Shown here: positions 55,225-62,740 of the stretch, in pieces
Layout: each line of letters begins with the position of its first letter
How positions within the stretch are numbered: position 1 is the stretch's first letter
DNA from: UBA2137 sp963740205
GTDB lineage: Bacteria; Pseudomonadota; Alphaproteobacteria; Micavibrionales; Micavibrionaceae
Direction: 5' to 3'
Assembly: GCA_963740205.1 (NCBI GenBank)
Contig: CAVUDD010000005.1
Location: 372,001 to 436,000, forward strand
DNA length: 64,000 nt
Made by a program: the position numbers and the translations under genes
The notes under the pieces: generated by a model
Databases searched by the model: none
The model's input: the letters and a program-made list of their open reading frames with translations, nothing else
What the model was told of the DNA's origin: nothing

Positions 55225-56108
55225 AAAAATTGAATCCTACAAATTTTGATGATGCTGCTGCATTAGAAAGTATGGCTTCTAATAAAGCTCTAAAAAGTTA
55301 TGGTGAGCTTAACAAAGAGAAGCAGTTAATTTTAGATGCATATCAAATTTACTTGGATAACGAAGGAAGTGGTTTAGGTTACAATAAGCCTAATGTATCT
55401 GATAAATTAAATCAGCATATGTTAGACCATTACAACTCTTCACCGAGCATAGTGAGGAATACTATTGATTTCATTAGAAACTCATTATCACCAGATGTGT
55501 GTCCTATGTGTGGAAATTTAGGGTCAGGAGGGCAAATTGACCATATTTTCCCTAAATCTAATTTTCAAGAATTTGCGATTTTTACTAAGAATTTGGTTCC
55601 TGCGTGTAAGTGTAATAATTTGAGGGGATCTGCTTTTATAGGTAATGGAAGAGAAAGAGTATTACACCCATATTTTGACGATATTTTACAAGAAAGGCTA
55701 TTGATAGCAAAATTTCTTAACGGGCAAGGTATGTTGGCAGCAGATACCCAAGTGGCTGGTTTAAATATTATAGATCAAAATGATGAAATTATGGAGGCTG
55801 TTAACTTTCATGTAGAAAAAATTGTAAAGAAAACAGCTATATTAGATTCTATTAGAAAAACGTATGCACAATTCTTACGTAAACCAGATGTCTTTATAAT
55901 AGGTATTCTTGACAGACCAATAGACATTGATGCATTCGTCGTTCATATTGAGCAACTTATTAATAACTCTGATGAAGAGCATGGTAGCCTTAATAATTGG
56001 AAGTCTATACTATTTGCGGGCATATTAGATGATAGGGAATTGATGATAAAACTCGTTGAACATATTAACGGATTAATAAGTAATTCTATTGATCCAAAAT
56101 CAGTATAA
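55221..56108 (+). CDS. HNH endonuclease, Septu PtuB-like
   Basis: A 295-residue nuclease partner. The start TTG 55221 overlaps the ATPase stop and keeps the conserved-looking KKLNPTNFDDAAALESMASN. The HNH/beta-beta-alpha-metal site has a zinc pair CPMCGN near residue 94, the catalytic QIDHIFPKS near 105-113, and NLVPACKCNN with the second Cys pair near 128. The rest is helical. PtuB proteins of Septu are HNH nucleases activated by PtuA; the tight overlap here supports a two-gene antiphage system. Confidence 0.78.
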   Translation: MKKLNPTNFDDAAALESMASNKALKSYGELNKEKQLILDAYQIYLDNEGSGLGYNKPNVSDKLNQHMLDHYNSSPSIVRNTIDFIRNSLSPDVCPMCGNLGSGGQIDHIFPKSNFQEFAIFTKNLVPACKCNNLRGSAFIGNGRERVLHPYFDDILQERLLIAKFLNGQGMLAADTQVAGLNIIDQNDEIMEAVNFHVEKIVKKTAILDSIRKTYAQFLRKPDVFIIGILDRPIDIDAFVVHIEQLINNSDEEHGSLNNWKSILFAGILDDRELMIKLVEHINGLISNSIDPKSV

Positions 56109-56119
56109 TAAATACTAGA

Positions 56120-56138
56120 GGTGGCCTTTTTGGTGGCC
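56120..56138. repeat. Right-end GGTGGCC repeats
   Basis: GGTGGCC at 56120-56126 and again at 56132-56138, separated by five T, mirror the left-end pair at 44664-44683. They are likely integrase arm-type sites. Confidence 0.55.
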
Positions 56139-56197
56139 TTTAAATTTTTATTAAATAAATTATTAATTTAAATCAGTTACTTAATGTCTTTGTTTGT

Positions 56198-56215
56198 ATC
56201 CCGTACGGCCAATTA
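56198..56215 (+). repeat. attR: partial copy of the tRNA-Glu 3' end
   Basis: ATCCCGTACGG CCAATTA repeats the tRNA-Glu end, lacking GACG. The 56109-56452 gap otherwise holds the GGTGGCC pair and, at 56216-56287, sequence resembling 44551-44633, including TTTGTCTAAAG followed by CGTC. Confidence 0.65.
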
Positions 56216-56452
56216 TATCAACCATACAATCTGCACAATCTAAAAAAACAAAGGGCTTTGGGCCAATGTTTGTCTAAAGCCGTCTAGTGTTACCTATAAA
56301 ATCAGATACGACTATTAGCTCTAAATCGATCATTTTTATTTTTTATATAAAAATACTGATTTCCGCAGCTTTTCTTCTCATAACAGCCTTCTATATCATT
56401 GCTCAGGGAAAAATTCTGTTGCCTAGATATTCATTTGATAAGGACATTTTTG

Positions 56453-56941
56453 ATGAAAAAACTTCTCTCTTTTTTGGCTGTGATAATTGTGTTGTCTGGC
56501 ACAAGCTATGCAAACACCAATCCGCAAGATGTTGTCCAAAGATTGCTTTCTTATTCCGACGCCAAGAAACCAGAGCAAGCCAAAGAATATATGACAGAGC
56601 GGTCGCATTCATTGTTTGATAGGTTGTATGCGCATGATTTAACACACCTCATTCCCTCGGATACACAGCTAGTTGATGTAAAGGAAAAAGACGGTTTTCA
56701 ATATGCCCGCTTTGCCGATCCTCAAAAACCAAAGCAGGGCACAGCAATTCTGGTCTTTCAGCAAGAGAACTCTATTTTGAAACTGGACTTACCTGAGACA
56801 TTTCGCACAGGATTTGGCGAAGACTGGCCAAAGAAAATTGATATGATCGAGGCCAGCTATTTGTTCACCAAACAATATTACGGTGAAGCTCAAAGCAAAA
56901 AAATACTTGAGGCATTTCTTGGTAAAAAAAGTAGTAACTAG
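56453..56941 (+). CDS. Small exported protein, unknown
   Basis: From ATG 56453 (AAGGAC upstream) a 162-residue protein with signal peptide MKKLLSFLAVIIVLSGTSYA. The mature protein is helical and charged: DVVQRLLSYSDAKKPEQAKE, TERSHSLFDRLYAHDL, then strands FQYARFADPQKPKQGTAILV resembling a small exported alpha/beta fold similar to DUF-type 'DUF4864-like' layouts, though I do not assign a family. It is the first chromosomal gene beyond the island. Confidence 0.6.
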   Translation: MKKLLSFLAVIIVLSGTSYANTNPQDVVQRLLSYSDAKKPEQAKEYMTERSHSLFDRLYAHDLTHLIPSDTQLVDVKEKDGFQYARFADPQKPKQGTAILVFQQENSILKLDLPETFRTGFGEDWPKKIDMIEASYLFTKQYYGEAQSKKILEAFLGKKSSN

Positions 56942-57127
56942 TCATTACCTTGAGTGCTTAAATCATTATTCGCTATATTAGCTTTTTGCATAACTTCGTG
57001 AGATGTGCTAAGGTATCTCACATATTCACATGGATATCTCATAAAGAATTGATATTAGAAAATCTCAATGCAGATTTCGATTGTGTACTCATTTTAAAAA
57101 ATAAGGAGAAACGTCATTACTTGTACA

Positions 57128-57313
57128 ATGAAAGACCTAACAAACAGAACTTGCAAATGGCCTATTGGCGACCCACAGGAAAACGATTTTAAATTTTGTG
57201 GTGCGTACTCAGGCAACGAGGAAAACCCCTATTGCCAGAGCCATACAGAAGAGGCCTATAGAACGGCCTACAAATCAAAAAGCCAGCAAGCCCCGCTTAA
57301 AAGAGCTGCCTAG
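57128..57313 (+). CDS. GcrA C-terminal-domain-like zinc protein (61 residues)
   Basis: RTCKWPIGDPQENDFKFCGAY and NPYCQSHTEEAYRTAYK match the C-terminal Cys/His domain of the alphaproteobacterial cell-cycle regulator GcrA (C-x-W-P-x-G-D-P...F-x-F-C-G...Y-C-x-x-H). The protein lacks the N-terminal helix-turn-helix of GcrA, and no such domain is readable in the 185 bases upstream in any frame. In GcrA this domain contacts sigma-70, so a free copy might compete or act with another DNA-binding partner. The stop overlaps the convergent phnA stop by four bases. Confidence 0.75.
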   Translation: MKDLTNRTCKWPIGDPQENDFKFCGAYSGNEENPYCQSHTEEAYRTAYKSKSQQAPLKRAA

Positions 57314-57643
57314 ACCTTTTTCACAAATTCGGATTTAAGTCCCATGGCGCCTATGCCGGGGATTTTACAATCAATGTCATGATCTCCGTCCACAAGGCGG
57401 ATGTTCTTGACCTTTGGTCCCGACCTTTACGACAGAGGATGACCCTTTGACCTTAAGGTCCTTAATGACGGTGACCGTGTCGCCATCGGTTAATTCAACG
57501 CCATTTGAATCACAAATAACTTTCTTATCGTTTTGAGCACCATCACTTGACCACTCATGCCCGCACTCTGGGCAATTCAAAAGGTTGCGATCTTCGTATA
57601 CGTATGCAGATTGGCATTTCGGGCAGGGTGGTAATTCACTCAT
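57310..57643 (-). pseudogene. phnA: PhnA/YjdM zinc-ribbon protein, frameshifted
   Basis: A corrected length of about 111 residues. The N-terminal zinc ribbon is LPPCPKCQSAYVYEDRNLLN then CPECGHEW, and the PhnA domain has DSNGVELTDGDTVTVIKDLK and KGSSSVVKVGTK. One extra base at about 57411 shifts the frame; it resumes as VKNIRLVDGDHDIDCKIPGI and GAMGLKSEFVKKV, the normal C-terminus. PhnA/YjdM has been linked by name to alkylphosphonate use, but its role is unsettled. Confidence 0.9.
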
Positions 57644-57773
57644 TTAAACTTTCCTCTATTTCGATTTATCAGGCTAACATGTTTTTTGAAACAAAGTTTA
57701 ATTTTCAACTGTCATTGAACTCTTTTTGCTCTAGGTTGTTGTTGAATAAATATATTATTAGGAGAAGTTAAAC

Positions 57774-58829
57774 ATGTCCGTTGCCGCATACGCCGCCCAA
57801 TCCCCAGAAGATGATTTGAAACCATTTGATATCTCACGCCGTGAGGTGACTGAGAATGATGTCAAAATTGATATCCTGTATTGTGGTGTGTGTCACAGTG
57901 ATATTCACACGGCGCGCAATGAATGGGGCAGAACACAATACCCATCCGTTCCGGGACATGAAATTATCGGACGTATCACAGAGGTCGGCGATAAGGTAAG
58001 CGATTTCGAAGTTGATCAAATTGTCGGTGTTGGCTGTCTGGTTGATTCCTGCCGTGAATGCTCGGCCTGTGATGAGGATCTTGAACAATATTGTGAGAAT
58101 GGCTTTGTTGGAACATATAACGGTAATGACAAAAGACACGGAAGCGGTCTGACCTTTGGTGGATATTCTGAGTCAATCGTTGTCGATCAGCATTTCGTGT
58201 TACATATCCCCGAAAATCTGGATGTTGAGAAGGTCGCTCCGCTTTTATGCGCGGGTATCACAACATTCTCACCGCTTCACCACTGGAAGGTGAAAAAGGG
58301 CGATAAGGTTGGCGTTATTGGACTTGGTGGTCTGGGGCACATGGGTATTAAATTGGCACATGCCATGGGCGCGCATGTTGTGATGGTGACAACATCTCCT
58401 GATAAGGCAGGGGACGCGAGATCACTGGGTGCGGACGAGGTTCTGATCTCCAAAAACGAAGATGACATGAAAAAACATGCCAACAGCTTTGATTTTCTTT
58501 TGAATACTATTCCTGTTGGACATGACATTAATCCCTATCTCGAGCTGTTGAAACGTGACGCCACAATGGTAATCGTTGGCGCGATTGAGCCAATTGATAA
58601 GGTCAATGGCGGTAACCTCGTGTTGAAACGTAAAACAGTTGCAGGCTCGCTTATCGGTGGATTGAAAGAAACACAGGAAATGCTCGATTTTTGTGGAAAG
58701 CATAATATTACATCCGATGTCGAAATGATTGATATTCAAGATATCAACGATGCGTACGAGCGTATGATTAAGGGCGATGTCAAATACCGCTTTGTCATTG
58801 ATATGCAGTCTTTGAAAAAGGCTGATTAA
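57774..58829 (+). CDS. Zinc-dependent alcohol/aldehyde dehydrogenase (YahK/CAD type)
   Basis: A 351-residue NAD(P)H-dependent medium-chain dehydrogenase. Catalytic zinc site: YCGVCHSDIH and PGHEIIG with a further ligand near LLCAGITT. Structural zinc site: CRECSACDEDLEQYC. Rossmann motif: VGVIGLGGLGHMGIKLA. VGVGCLVDSC and LTFGGYSESIVVD are typical of the YahK/cinnamyl-alcohol-dehydrogenase branch, which usually reduces aldehydes with NADPH. Shine-Dalgarno AGGAGA precedes ATG. Monocistronic with its own terminator. Confidence 0.92.
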   Translation: MSVAAYAAQSPEDDLKPFDISRREVTENDVKIDILYCGVCHSDIHTARNEWGRTQYPSVPGHEIIGRITEVGDKVSDFEVDQIVGVGCLVDSCRECSACDEDLEQYCENGFVGTYNGNDKRHGSGLTFGGYSESIVVDQHFVLHIPENLDVEKVAPLLCAGITTFSPLHHWKVKKGDKVGVIGLGGLGHMGIKLAHAMGAHVVMVTTSPDKAGDARSLGADEVLISKNEDDMKKHANSFDFLLNTIPVGHDINPYLELLKRDATMVIVGAIEPIDKVNGGNLVLKRKTVAGSLIGGLKETQEMLDFCGKHNITSDVEMIDIQDINDAYERMIKGDVKYRFVIDMQSLKKAD

Positions 58830-58837
58830 TAAAAAAA

Positions 58838-58858
58838 CCCGCAAATTGCGGGCTTTTT
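58838..58858. terminator. Rho-independent terminator, likely bidirectional
   Basis: CCCGC AAATT GCGGG followed by CTTTTT, and preceded by seven A, lies between the convergent alcohol dehydrogenase and malate dehydrogenase genes. Confidence 0.85.
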
Positions 58859-58876
58859 AATGTGTTCTTTTTAAGA

Positions 58877-59872
58877 TTAAGCTGCCTGTTTCTTGGGAAA
58901 TAACCCCTCAACTGCGGCGCGTTCTTCGCGGAGTTCTGTGTTTGTGGCATCCATTCTCTCACGTGAGAAATCATTGATGTTTAAGCCTTGAACGATTTGG
59001 TATTTGCCGTCCTTACATGTCACGGGATAACCGTAAATGACGCCTTCCTCAATACCGTATGACCCATCGGACGGGATAGCCATTGAAACCCAGTCGCCGT
59101 CCTCTGTGCCCAAAGCCCATGAGCGCATGTGGTCAATCGCCGCGCCAGCTGCGCTTGCAGCAGAAGAAGCCCCGCGCGCTTTAATGATGGCGGCACCACG
59201 TTGTTGTACCTCGGGAATGAATGTCCCCTCGTACCAGTCTGTATCAACGCATGACATGGCCTCTGCGCCGTCGACTGTTGCGTGGTGAATGTCAGGATAT
59301 TGTGTTGAGGAGTGGTTGCCCCAGATAATCATTTTTTTGACATCTGTTGAATGCTTGCCTGTTTTGTCGGCCAGTTGGCTAATCGCGCGGTTATGATCCA
59401 ATCTTACCATTGCCGTAAAACATTTTGGATCAAGGTCGGGTGCATTTTGTTGGGCAATCAACGCATTTGTGTTTGCTGGGTTACCAACGACAAGAACCTT
59501 GACGTCACGAGACGCATAGTCATTTAAGGCCTTTCCTTGTGGCCCAAAAATTGCGCCGTTGGCCTCAAGCAAGTCTTTACGCTCCATACCTGGACCACGA
59601 GGGCGCGCACCAACAAGAAGGGCATAATCGCAATCTTTAAAAGCCACAGCCGCGTCATCTGTTGCAATTACATCATGCAAAAGTGGGAAGGCACAATCAT
59701 TGAGTTCCATAACGACGCCCTGCAACGCGCCAAGGGCAAGTGTAATTTCAAGCAAGTGCAAACACACAGGTTGGTCTTTACCAAGCATATCCCCTGAGGC
59801 TATGCGGAATAAAAGTGCGTAACCGATTTGGCCTGCTGCGCCTGTGACTGTGACGTGGACTGGAGTTTTCAT
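58877..59872 (-). CDS. mdh: Malate dehydrogenase (cytosolic/type 2)
   Basis: Interconverts malate and oxaloacetate with NAD in the TCA cycle. From ATG 59872 there are 331 residues. The dinucleotide fold is VTVTGAAGQIGYALLFRIAS; VGNPANTNALIAQQ, MVRLDHNRAISQLA with the substrate Arg/Asp, and IWGNHSSTQYPDI with the catalytic His follow. It is the eukaryotic-cytosolic-like, non-mitochondrial-type MDH seen in many bacteria, not the lactate-dehydrogenase-like form usual in many Alphaproteobacteria. Confidence 0.95.
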   Translation of the reverse strand: MKTPVHVTVTGAAGQIGYALLFRIASGDMLGKDQPVCLHLLEITLALGALQGVVMELNDCAFPLLHDVIATDDAAVAFKDCDYALLVGARPRGPGMERKDLLEANGAIFGPQGKALNDYASRDVKVLVVGNPANTNALIAQQNAPDLDPKCFTAMVRLDHNRAISQLADKTGKHSTDVKKMIIWGNHSSTQYPDIHHATVDGAEAMSCVDTDWYEGTFIPEVQQRGAAIIKARGASSAASAAGAAIDHMRSWALGTEDGDWVSMAIPSDGSYGIEEGVIYGYPVTCKDGKYQIVQGLNINDFSRERMDATNTELREERAAVEGLFPKKQAA

Positions 59873-60003
59873 GGGAGTAATGCCTTTCTTGATGGTCAAA
59901 AGTAAATTCTGAAATTCAACATGGAATTATCTGTGGCGAGTTTCAAGGGAAAAATTTGAGGTGAGTGCTTTTAAACGAAGGCTTTATCCTTTAAAACAAA
60001 TGC

Positions 60004-60951
60004 ATGGGTCACGGACATCATCATCATGGAGCATTAGCAGAGGGGCAGGAACATAGTCCCTCGCACGCGGTATTTGCAGGATGGGCGGCAATCACCATTG
60101 TTTCAATTATGATTTTTGCCAAGCTTGTTGCCTTTCTAATGAGTGGCTCCGTCAGTGTTTTATCATCTCTTATAGATTCATTTGCCGATATTATGATGTC
60201 CATCATGGCTTTGATTTCTGTCAAAATGTCCCTTAAGCCCGCCGATGATTGCCACAGATACGGTCATGGGAAAATCGAGGGGTTGTTTGCAGTTGTACAG
60301 TCTATGTTTATTTTTGTAGCTGGTGGCGCGGTTATCTACAGTGCTATTCACAATATTATTCACCGCGAGGTTTTAACCGACCAGTATTTAGCCTCTGCAA
60401 TCATAGTCCTTTCAATTGTTCTAACATTGCTTTTGACAACCATTCAAAAACGAGCTGTAAAAAAATCAGCCTCTATGGCGATTGAGGCAGACCATGCACA
60501 TTACCATAGTGATATTTTCATGAACGCGGGTGTTCTTGTTGTTCTGATTTTGACGGCTATAGGTTTTCCAAACTGGATTGATGCATTATTTGGCTTGGCG
60601 ATTGCTGGCTATGTATGGTGGGTTGCCTATGGTGTCGGTAAGAACGCGGTCGATATGTTGCTTGATCGCGAGGTTGATCAGGAAATCAGACAAAAAATCA
60701 TGGATATAGTCCTCAGTCATACAGAGGTCAAAGACATGCATGATCTACGAGCTATTCGCTCGGGCATGAAAATATTAGTGTCTTTTGACATCGAGGTTGA
60801 TCCTAATATTCTGCTTTGGACAGCACACGAGATAGCGCTATCTGTTGAGCGCGATGTCGTTAAGAATATTCCCAATACTGAAGTGATGATCCATGTTGAT
60901 CCCGCAGGTGGGCCAATGGATTTAAGACATACTGAGGACGTACATGTATGA
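60004..60951 (+). CDS. Cation diffusion facilitator (FieF/ZitB-type) metal exporter
   Basis: A 315-residue inner-membrane antiporter exporting Zn, Fe or similar divalent ions. The His-rich N-terminus is MGHGHHHHG. Six spans include SVSVLSSLIDSFADIMMSI with the metal-site Asp residues of the S-x-x-D-S-x-x-D pattern and, in the fifth span, EADHAHYHSDIFMNAG with the His-x-x-x-Asp pair. The C-terminal ferredoxin-like domain ends VMIHVDPAGG. It overlaps glk by four bases. Confidence 0.92.
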   Translation: MGHGHHHHGALAEGQEHSPSHAVFAGWAAITIVSIMIFAKLVAFLMSGSVSVLSSLIDSFADIMMSIMALISVKMSLKPADDCHRYGHGKIEGLFAVVQSMFIFVAGGAVIYSAIHNIIHREVLTDQYLASAIIVLSIVLTLLLTTIQKRAVKKSASMAIEADHAHYHSDIFMNAGVLVVLILTAIGFPNWIDALFGLAIAGYVWWVAYGVGKNAVDMLLDREVDQEIRQKIMDIVLSHTEVKDMHDLRAIRSGMKILVSFDIEVDPNILLWTAHEIALSVERDVVKNIPNTEVMIHVDPAGGPMDLRHTEDVHV

Positions 60952-61949
60952 GTACGGTTGAGTATCTTTTGGCGGATATTGGGGGTACGCATGCGCGTAT
61001 AGCGGCCTATGACGGTGACAAGATAGGCGTACCTATTGTCCTCAAAATTGTTGATTTTGATTGTCCCGTTGATTTGTTTCAACACGCAGTGGAAAAATTG
61101 AATGTCACAAAGCCAAGGCTGGCGATTGCCTCAACAGGGCACGAGGAATCTCCAGATGTTTGGCATGCGGCAAATAACAGCTTCTGGACTTTAGATAAGA
61201 AAAAATTCGAGAAATCTGATGTTCCTATTACCTTCTGGGCGAATGATTTTTATGTCACGGCCTACGGGGCATTGGCCCTGGGTCATGACGATCTGGAAAA
61301 TCTTGTTTCAGGAGAGTCGCGTCCCTATGCAGCCAAGATGATAGGTGGACCAGGCACAGGTATGGGATTAGCGTATGCTGATTATATTGAGGAATTAAAG
61401 TCGTATCGTGTACGCGAAACCTTTGGTGGATGGTTTTCTGTGAGTGCAATTACGGAGGAGCAAATCTTATGTTTGCGGACTGTACGATCTCTTAAAAATA
61501 TGGAATTTCAAAAGACCTTATCTTATGAGGATGTTTGTGCAGGACGTGGTTTGCCGTATCTTTATGAAGCTGTCTGTAAGATTCATGGACAAGAATATAA
61601 TGCTGAAATTGGCGAGAGCTTATTAACCCATACAAATGCACCTTTGTTTAATGAAACGCTTCGGCTTTTCCATGAATTTTTGGGACTATTTCTAAACACT
61701 GCCGTTATTGCTGGTCATGCGTGGGGCGGAATTTATCTTGATGGTGGCGTTATCCAAAAGGTTTGTGAGAAGGGTCTGTTTGATGTGAAAGCTTTGACAT
61801 CAACATTACACGCCAATCCACAACCCGAGGGGCAGAAGGAAATGATTGTCCACGAGGCTTTGTTGAACGTTCCTGTAAAAAGAATAGATACAGACTATGT
61901 AGCGCTTACGGGGCTGAAAGTTATTCTTGAGCATGAGGTGAAAAAATAA
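60948..61949 (+). CDS. glk: Glucokinase
   Basis: A 333-residue hexokinase-fold enzyme phosphorylating glucose with ATP. The phosphate-1 motif is LLADIGGTHARIAAY, TFWANDFYVTAYG holds the catalytic Asp region, IGGPGTGMGLAY is the bacterial glucokinase glycine loop, and AVIAGHAWGGIYLDGGV is the adenosine-site motif. It is sandwiched in an operon, overlapping the CDF gene by four bases and the deacetylase gene by one. Confidence 0.9.
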   Translation: MSTVEYLLADIGGTHARIAAYDGDKIGVPIVLKIVDFDCPVDLFQHAVEKLNVTKPRLAIASTGHEESPDVWHAANNSFWTLDKKKFEKSDVPITFWANDFYVTAYGALALGHDDLENLVSGESRPYAAKMIGGPGTGMGLAYADYIEELKSYRVRETFGGWFSVSAITEEQILCLRTVRSLKNMEFQKTLSYEDVCAGRGLPYLYEAVCKIHGQEYNAEIGESLLTHTNAPLFNETLRLFHEFLGLFLNTAVIAGHAWGGIYLDGGVIQKVCEKGLFDVKALTSTLHANPQPEGQKEMIVHEALLNVPVKRIDTDYVALTGLKVILEHEVKK

Positions 61950-62740
61950 TGCGTGAAGTTTACTTAACGATTGACGATTCCCCTTCACCTTTCTCAAAAG
62001 ACTTGGGTCAATTTTTGTTAGAGCGGAATGTTCCAGCACTCTTCTTTTGTCGCGGTGATACTTTAGAGAAATATGAAGAGGGAGCTGTAGCACTGGCAGA
62101 AATGGATTTTGTGCTTGGTAACCATGCGTACTCGCATACGCGCTTTTCGGAAATGTCCTATGAGGCTTGTATTGCCGAAATCGAAAAGACCGAGAAAATG
62201 ATTGAAGATGTCTATAAACAGGTAGGCAAAACACAATCAGTCAAAACACTTCGATTTCCACATATGGATAGGGGAGCTGGTGGCTGGATTGTGAATTATG
62301 ATGCCCTGCCTGAAGAACACCGTGACTTTGTTATTGCATTATTTGCAGATGGTGTACGCATCAATCTTGATCCTCCTTCTAATGAAAATGTAGAAAAGAA
62401 AAACAAAATTCAGGATTATCTTAAACGCGAGGGCTATGTCCAGCCATTCGAGAAGATTACATTTCCATGGTTTCAAGATACTGAAATGAATGAGGCGGCA
62501 GACTGTCTTTACACATTCTCTACAAGTGACTGGATGTTGCTTGATCGCCACCGTGGTAAATGGAAATATGCGAGCATGGGTGATTTAAAGGCAAAGATGG
62601 ATGATGACAAGGCGTTTCAATCGCAAGCAAGTCGGCACATTGTTCTTGCCCATGACAAACCTGAGCCTGAGATTTATCCAGTCGTAACGGAGCTTGTTGA
62701 TTATATGTTGGAAACAGGCGTGAAATTTGTTTCTGTTTAA
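61949..62740 (+). CDS. Polysaccharide deacetylase (NodB-homology)
   Basis: A 263-residue carbohydrate esterase family 4-like enzyme without signal peptide. EVYLTIDDSPSPFS carries the catalytic Asp pair (TIDDSPS for the usual TFDDGP), VLGNHAYSHTRFSEM the metal motif H-x(3)-H, and LRFPHMDRGAG the Arg-Pro-x motif. The C-terminal HIVLAHDKPE holds the His of motif 5. The glycan substrate is unknown. The start overlaps the glk stop by one base, so the three-gene unit CDF-glk-deacetylase is translationally coupled. Confidence 0.85.
   Translation: MREVYLTIDDSPSPFSKDLGQFLLERNVPALFFCRGDTLEKYEEGAVALAEMDFVLGNHAYSHTRFSEMSYEACIAEIEKTEKMIEDVYKQVGKTQSVKTLRFPHMDRGAGGWIVNYDALPEEHRDFVIALFADGVRINLDPPSNENVEKKNKIQDYLKREGYVQPFEKITFPWFQDTEMNEAADCLYTFSTSDWMLLDRHRGKWKYASMGDLKAKMDDDKAFQSQASRHIVLAHDKPEPEIYPVVTELVDYMLETGVKFVSV

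Larger units (their letters stand above)
44532..56215. mobile_element. Integrative genomic island in tRNA-Glu carrying defence genes
   Basis: About 11.7 kb bounded by att-like copies of the tRNA-Glu 3' end, with a P4-type integrase as the first gene pointing inward. The cargo is a HEPN-like gene, a conserved island gene, alpA, an HTH/zinc-ribbon gene, a second tyrosine recombinase, type III mod-res and an ATPase-HNH pair. Related GGTGGCC repeats lie just inside both ends. There are no phage structural or conjugation genes, so this is a small defence-carrying island, possibly nested. Confidence 0.85.

Noticed and set aside
53555..56108. Retron with PtuAB effectors
   Set aside because: No reverse transcriptase and no msr/msd-like structure near the pair.
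44532..56215. Prophage
   Set aside because: No capsid, tail, terminase or lysis gene is present; cargo is defence and recombination only.
56942..57127. N-terminal HTH half of GcrA before the 61-residue zinc protein
   Set aside because: No frame upstream reads as the GcrA helix-turn-helix.
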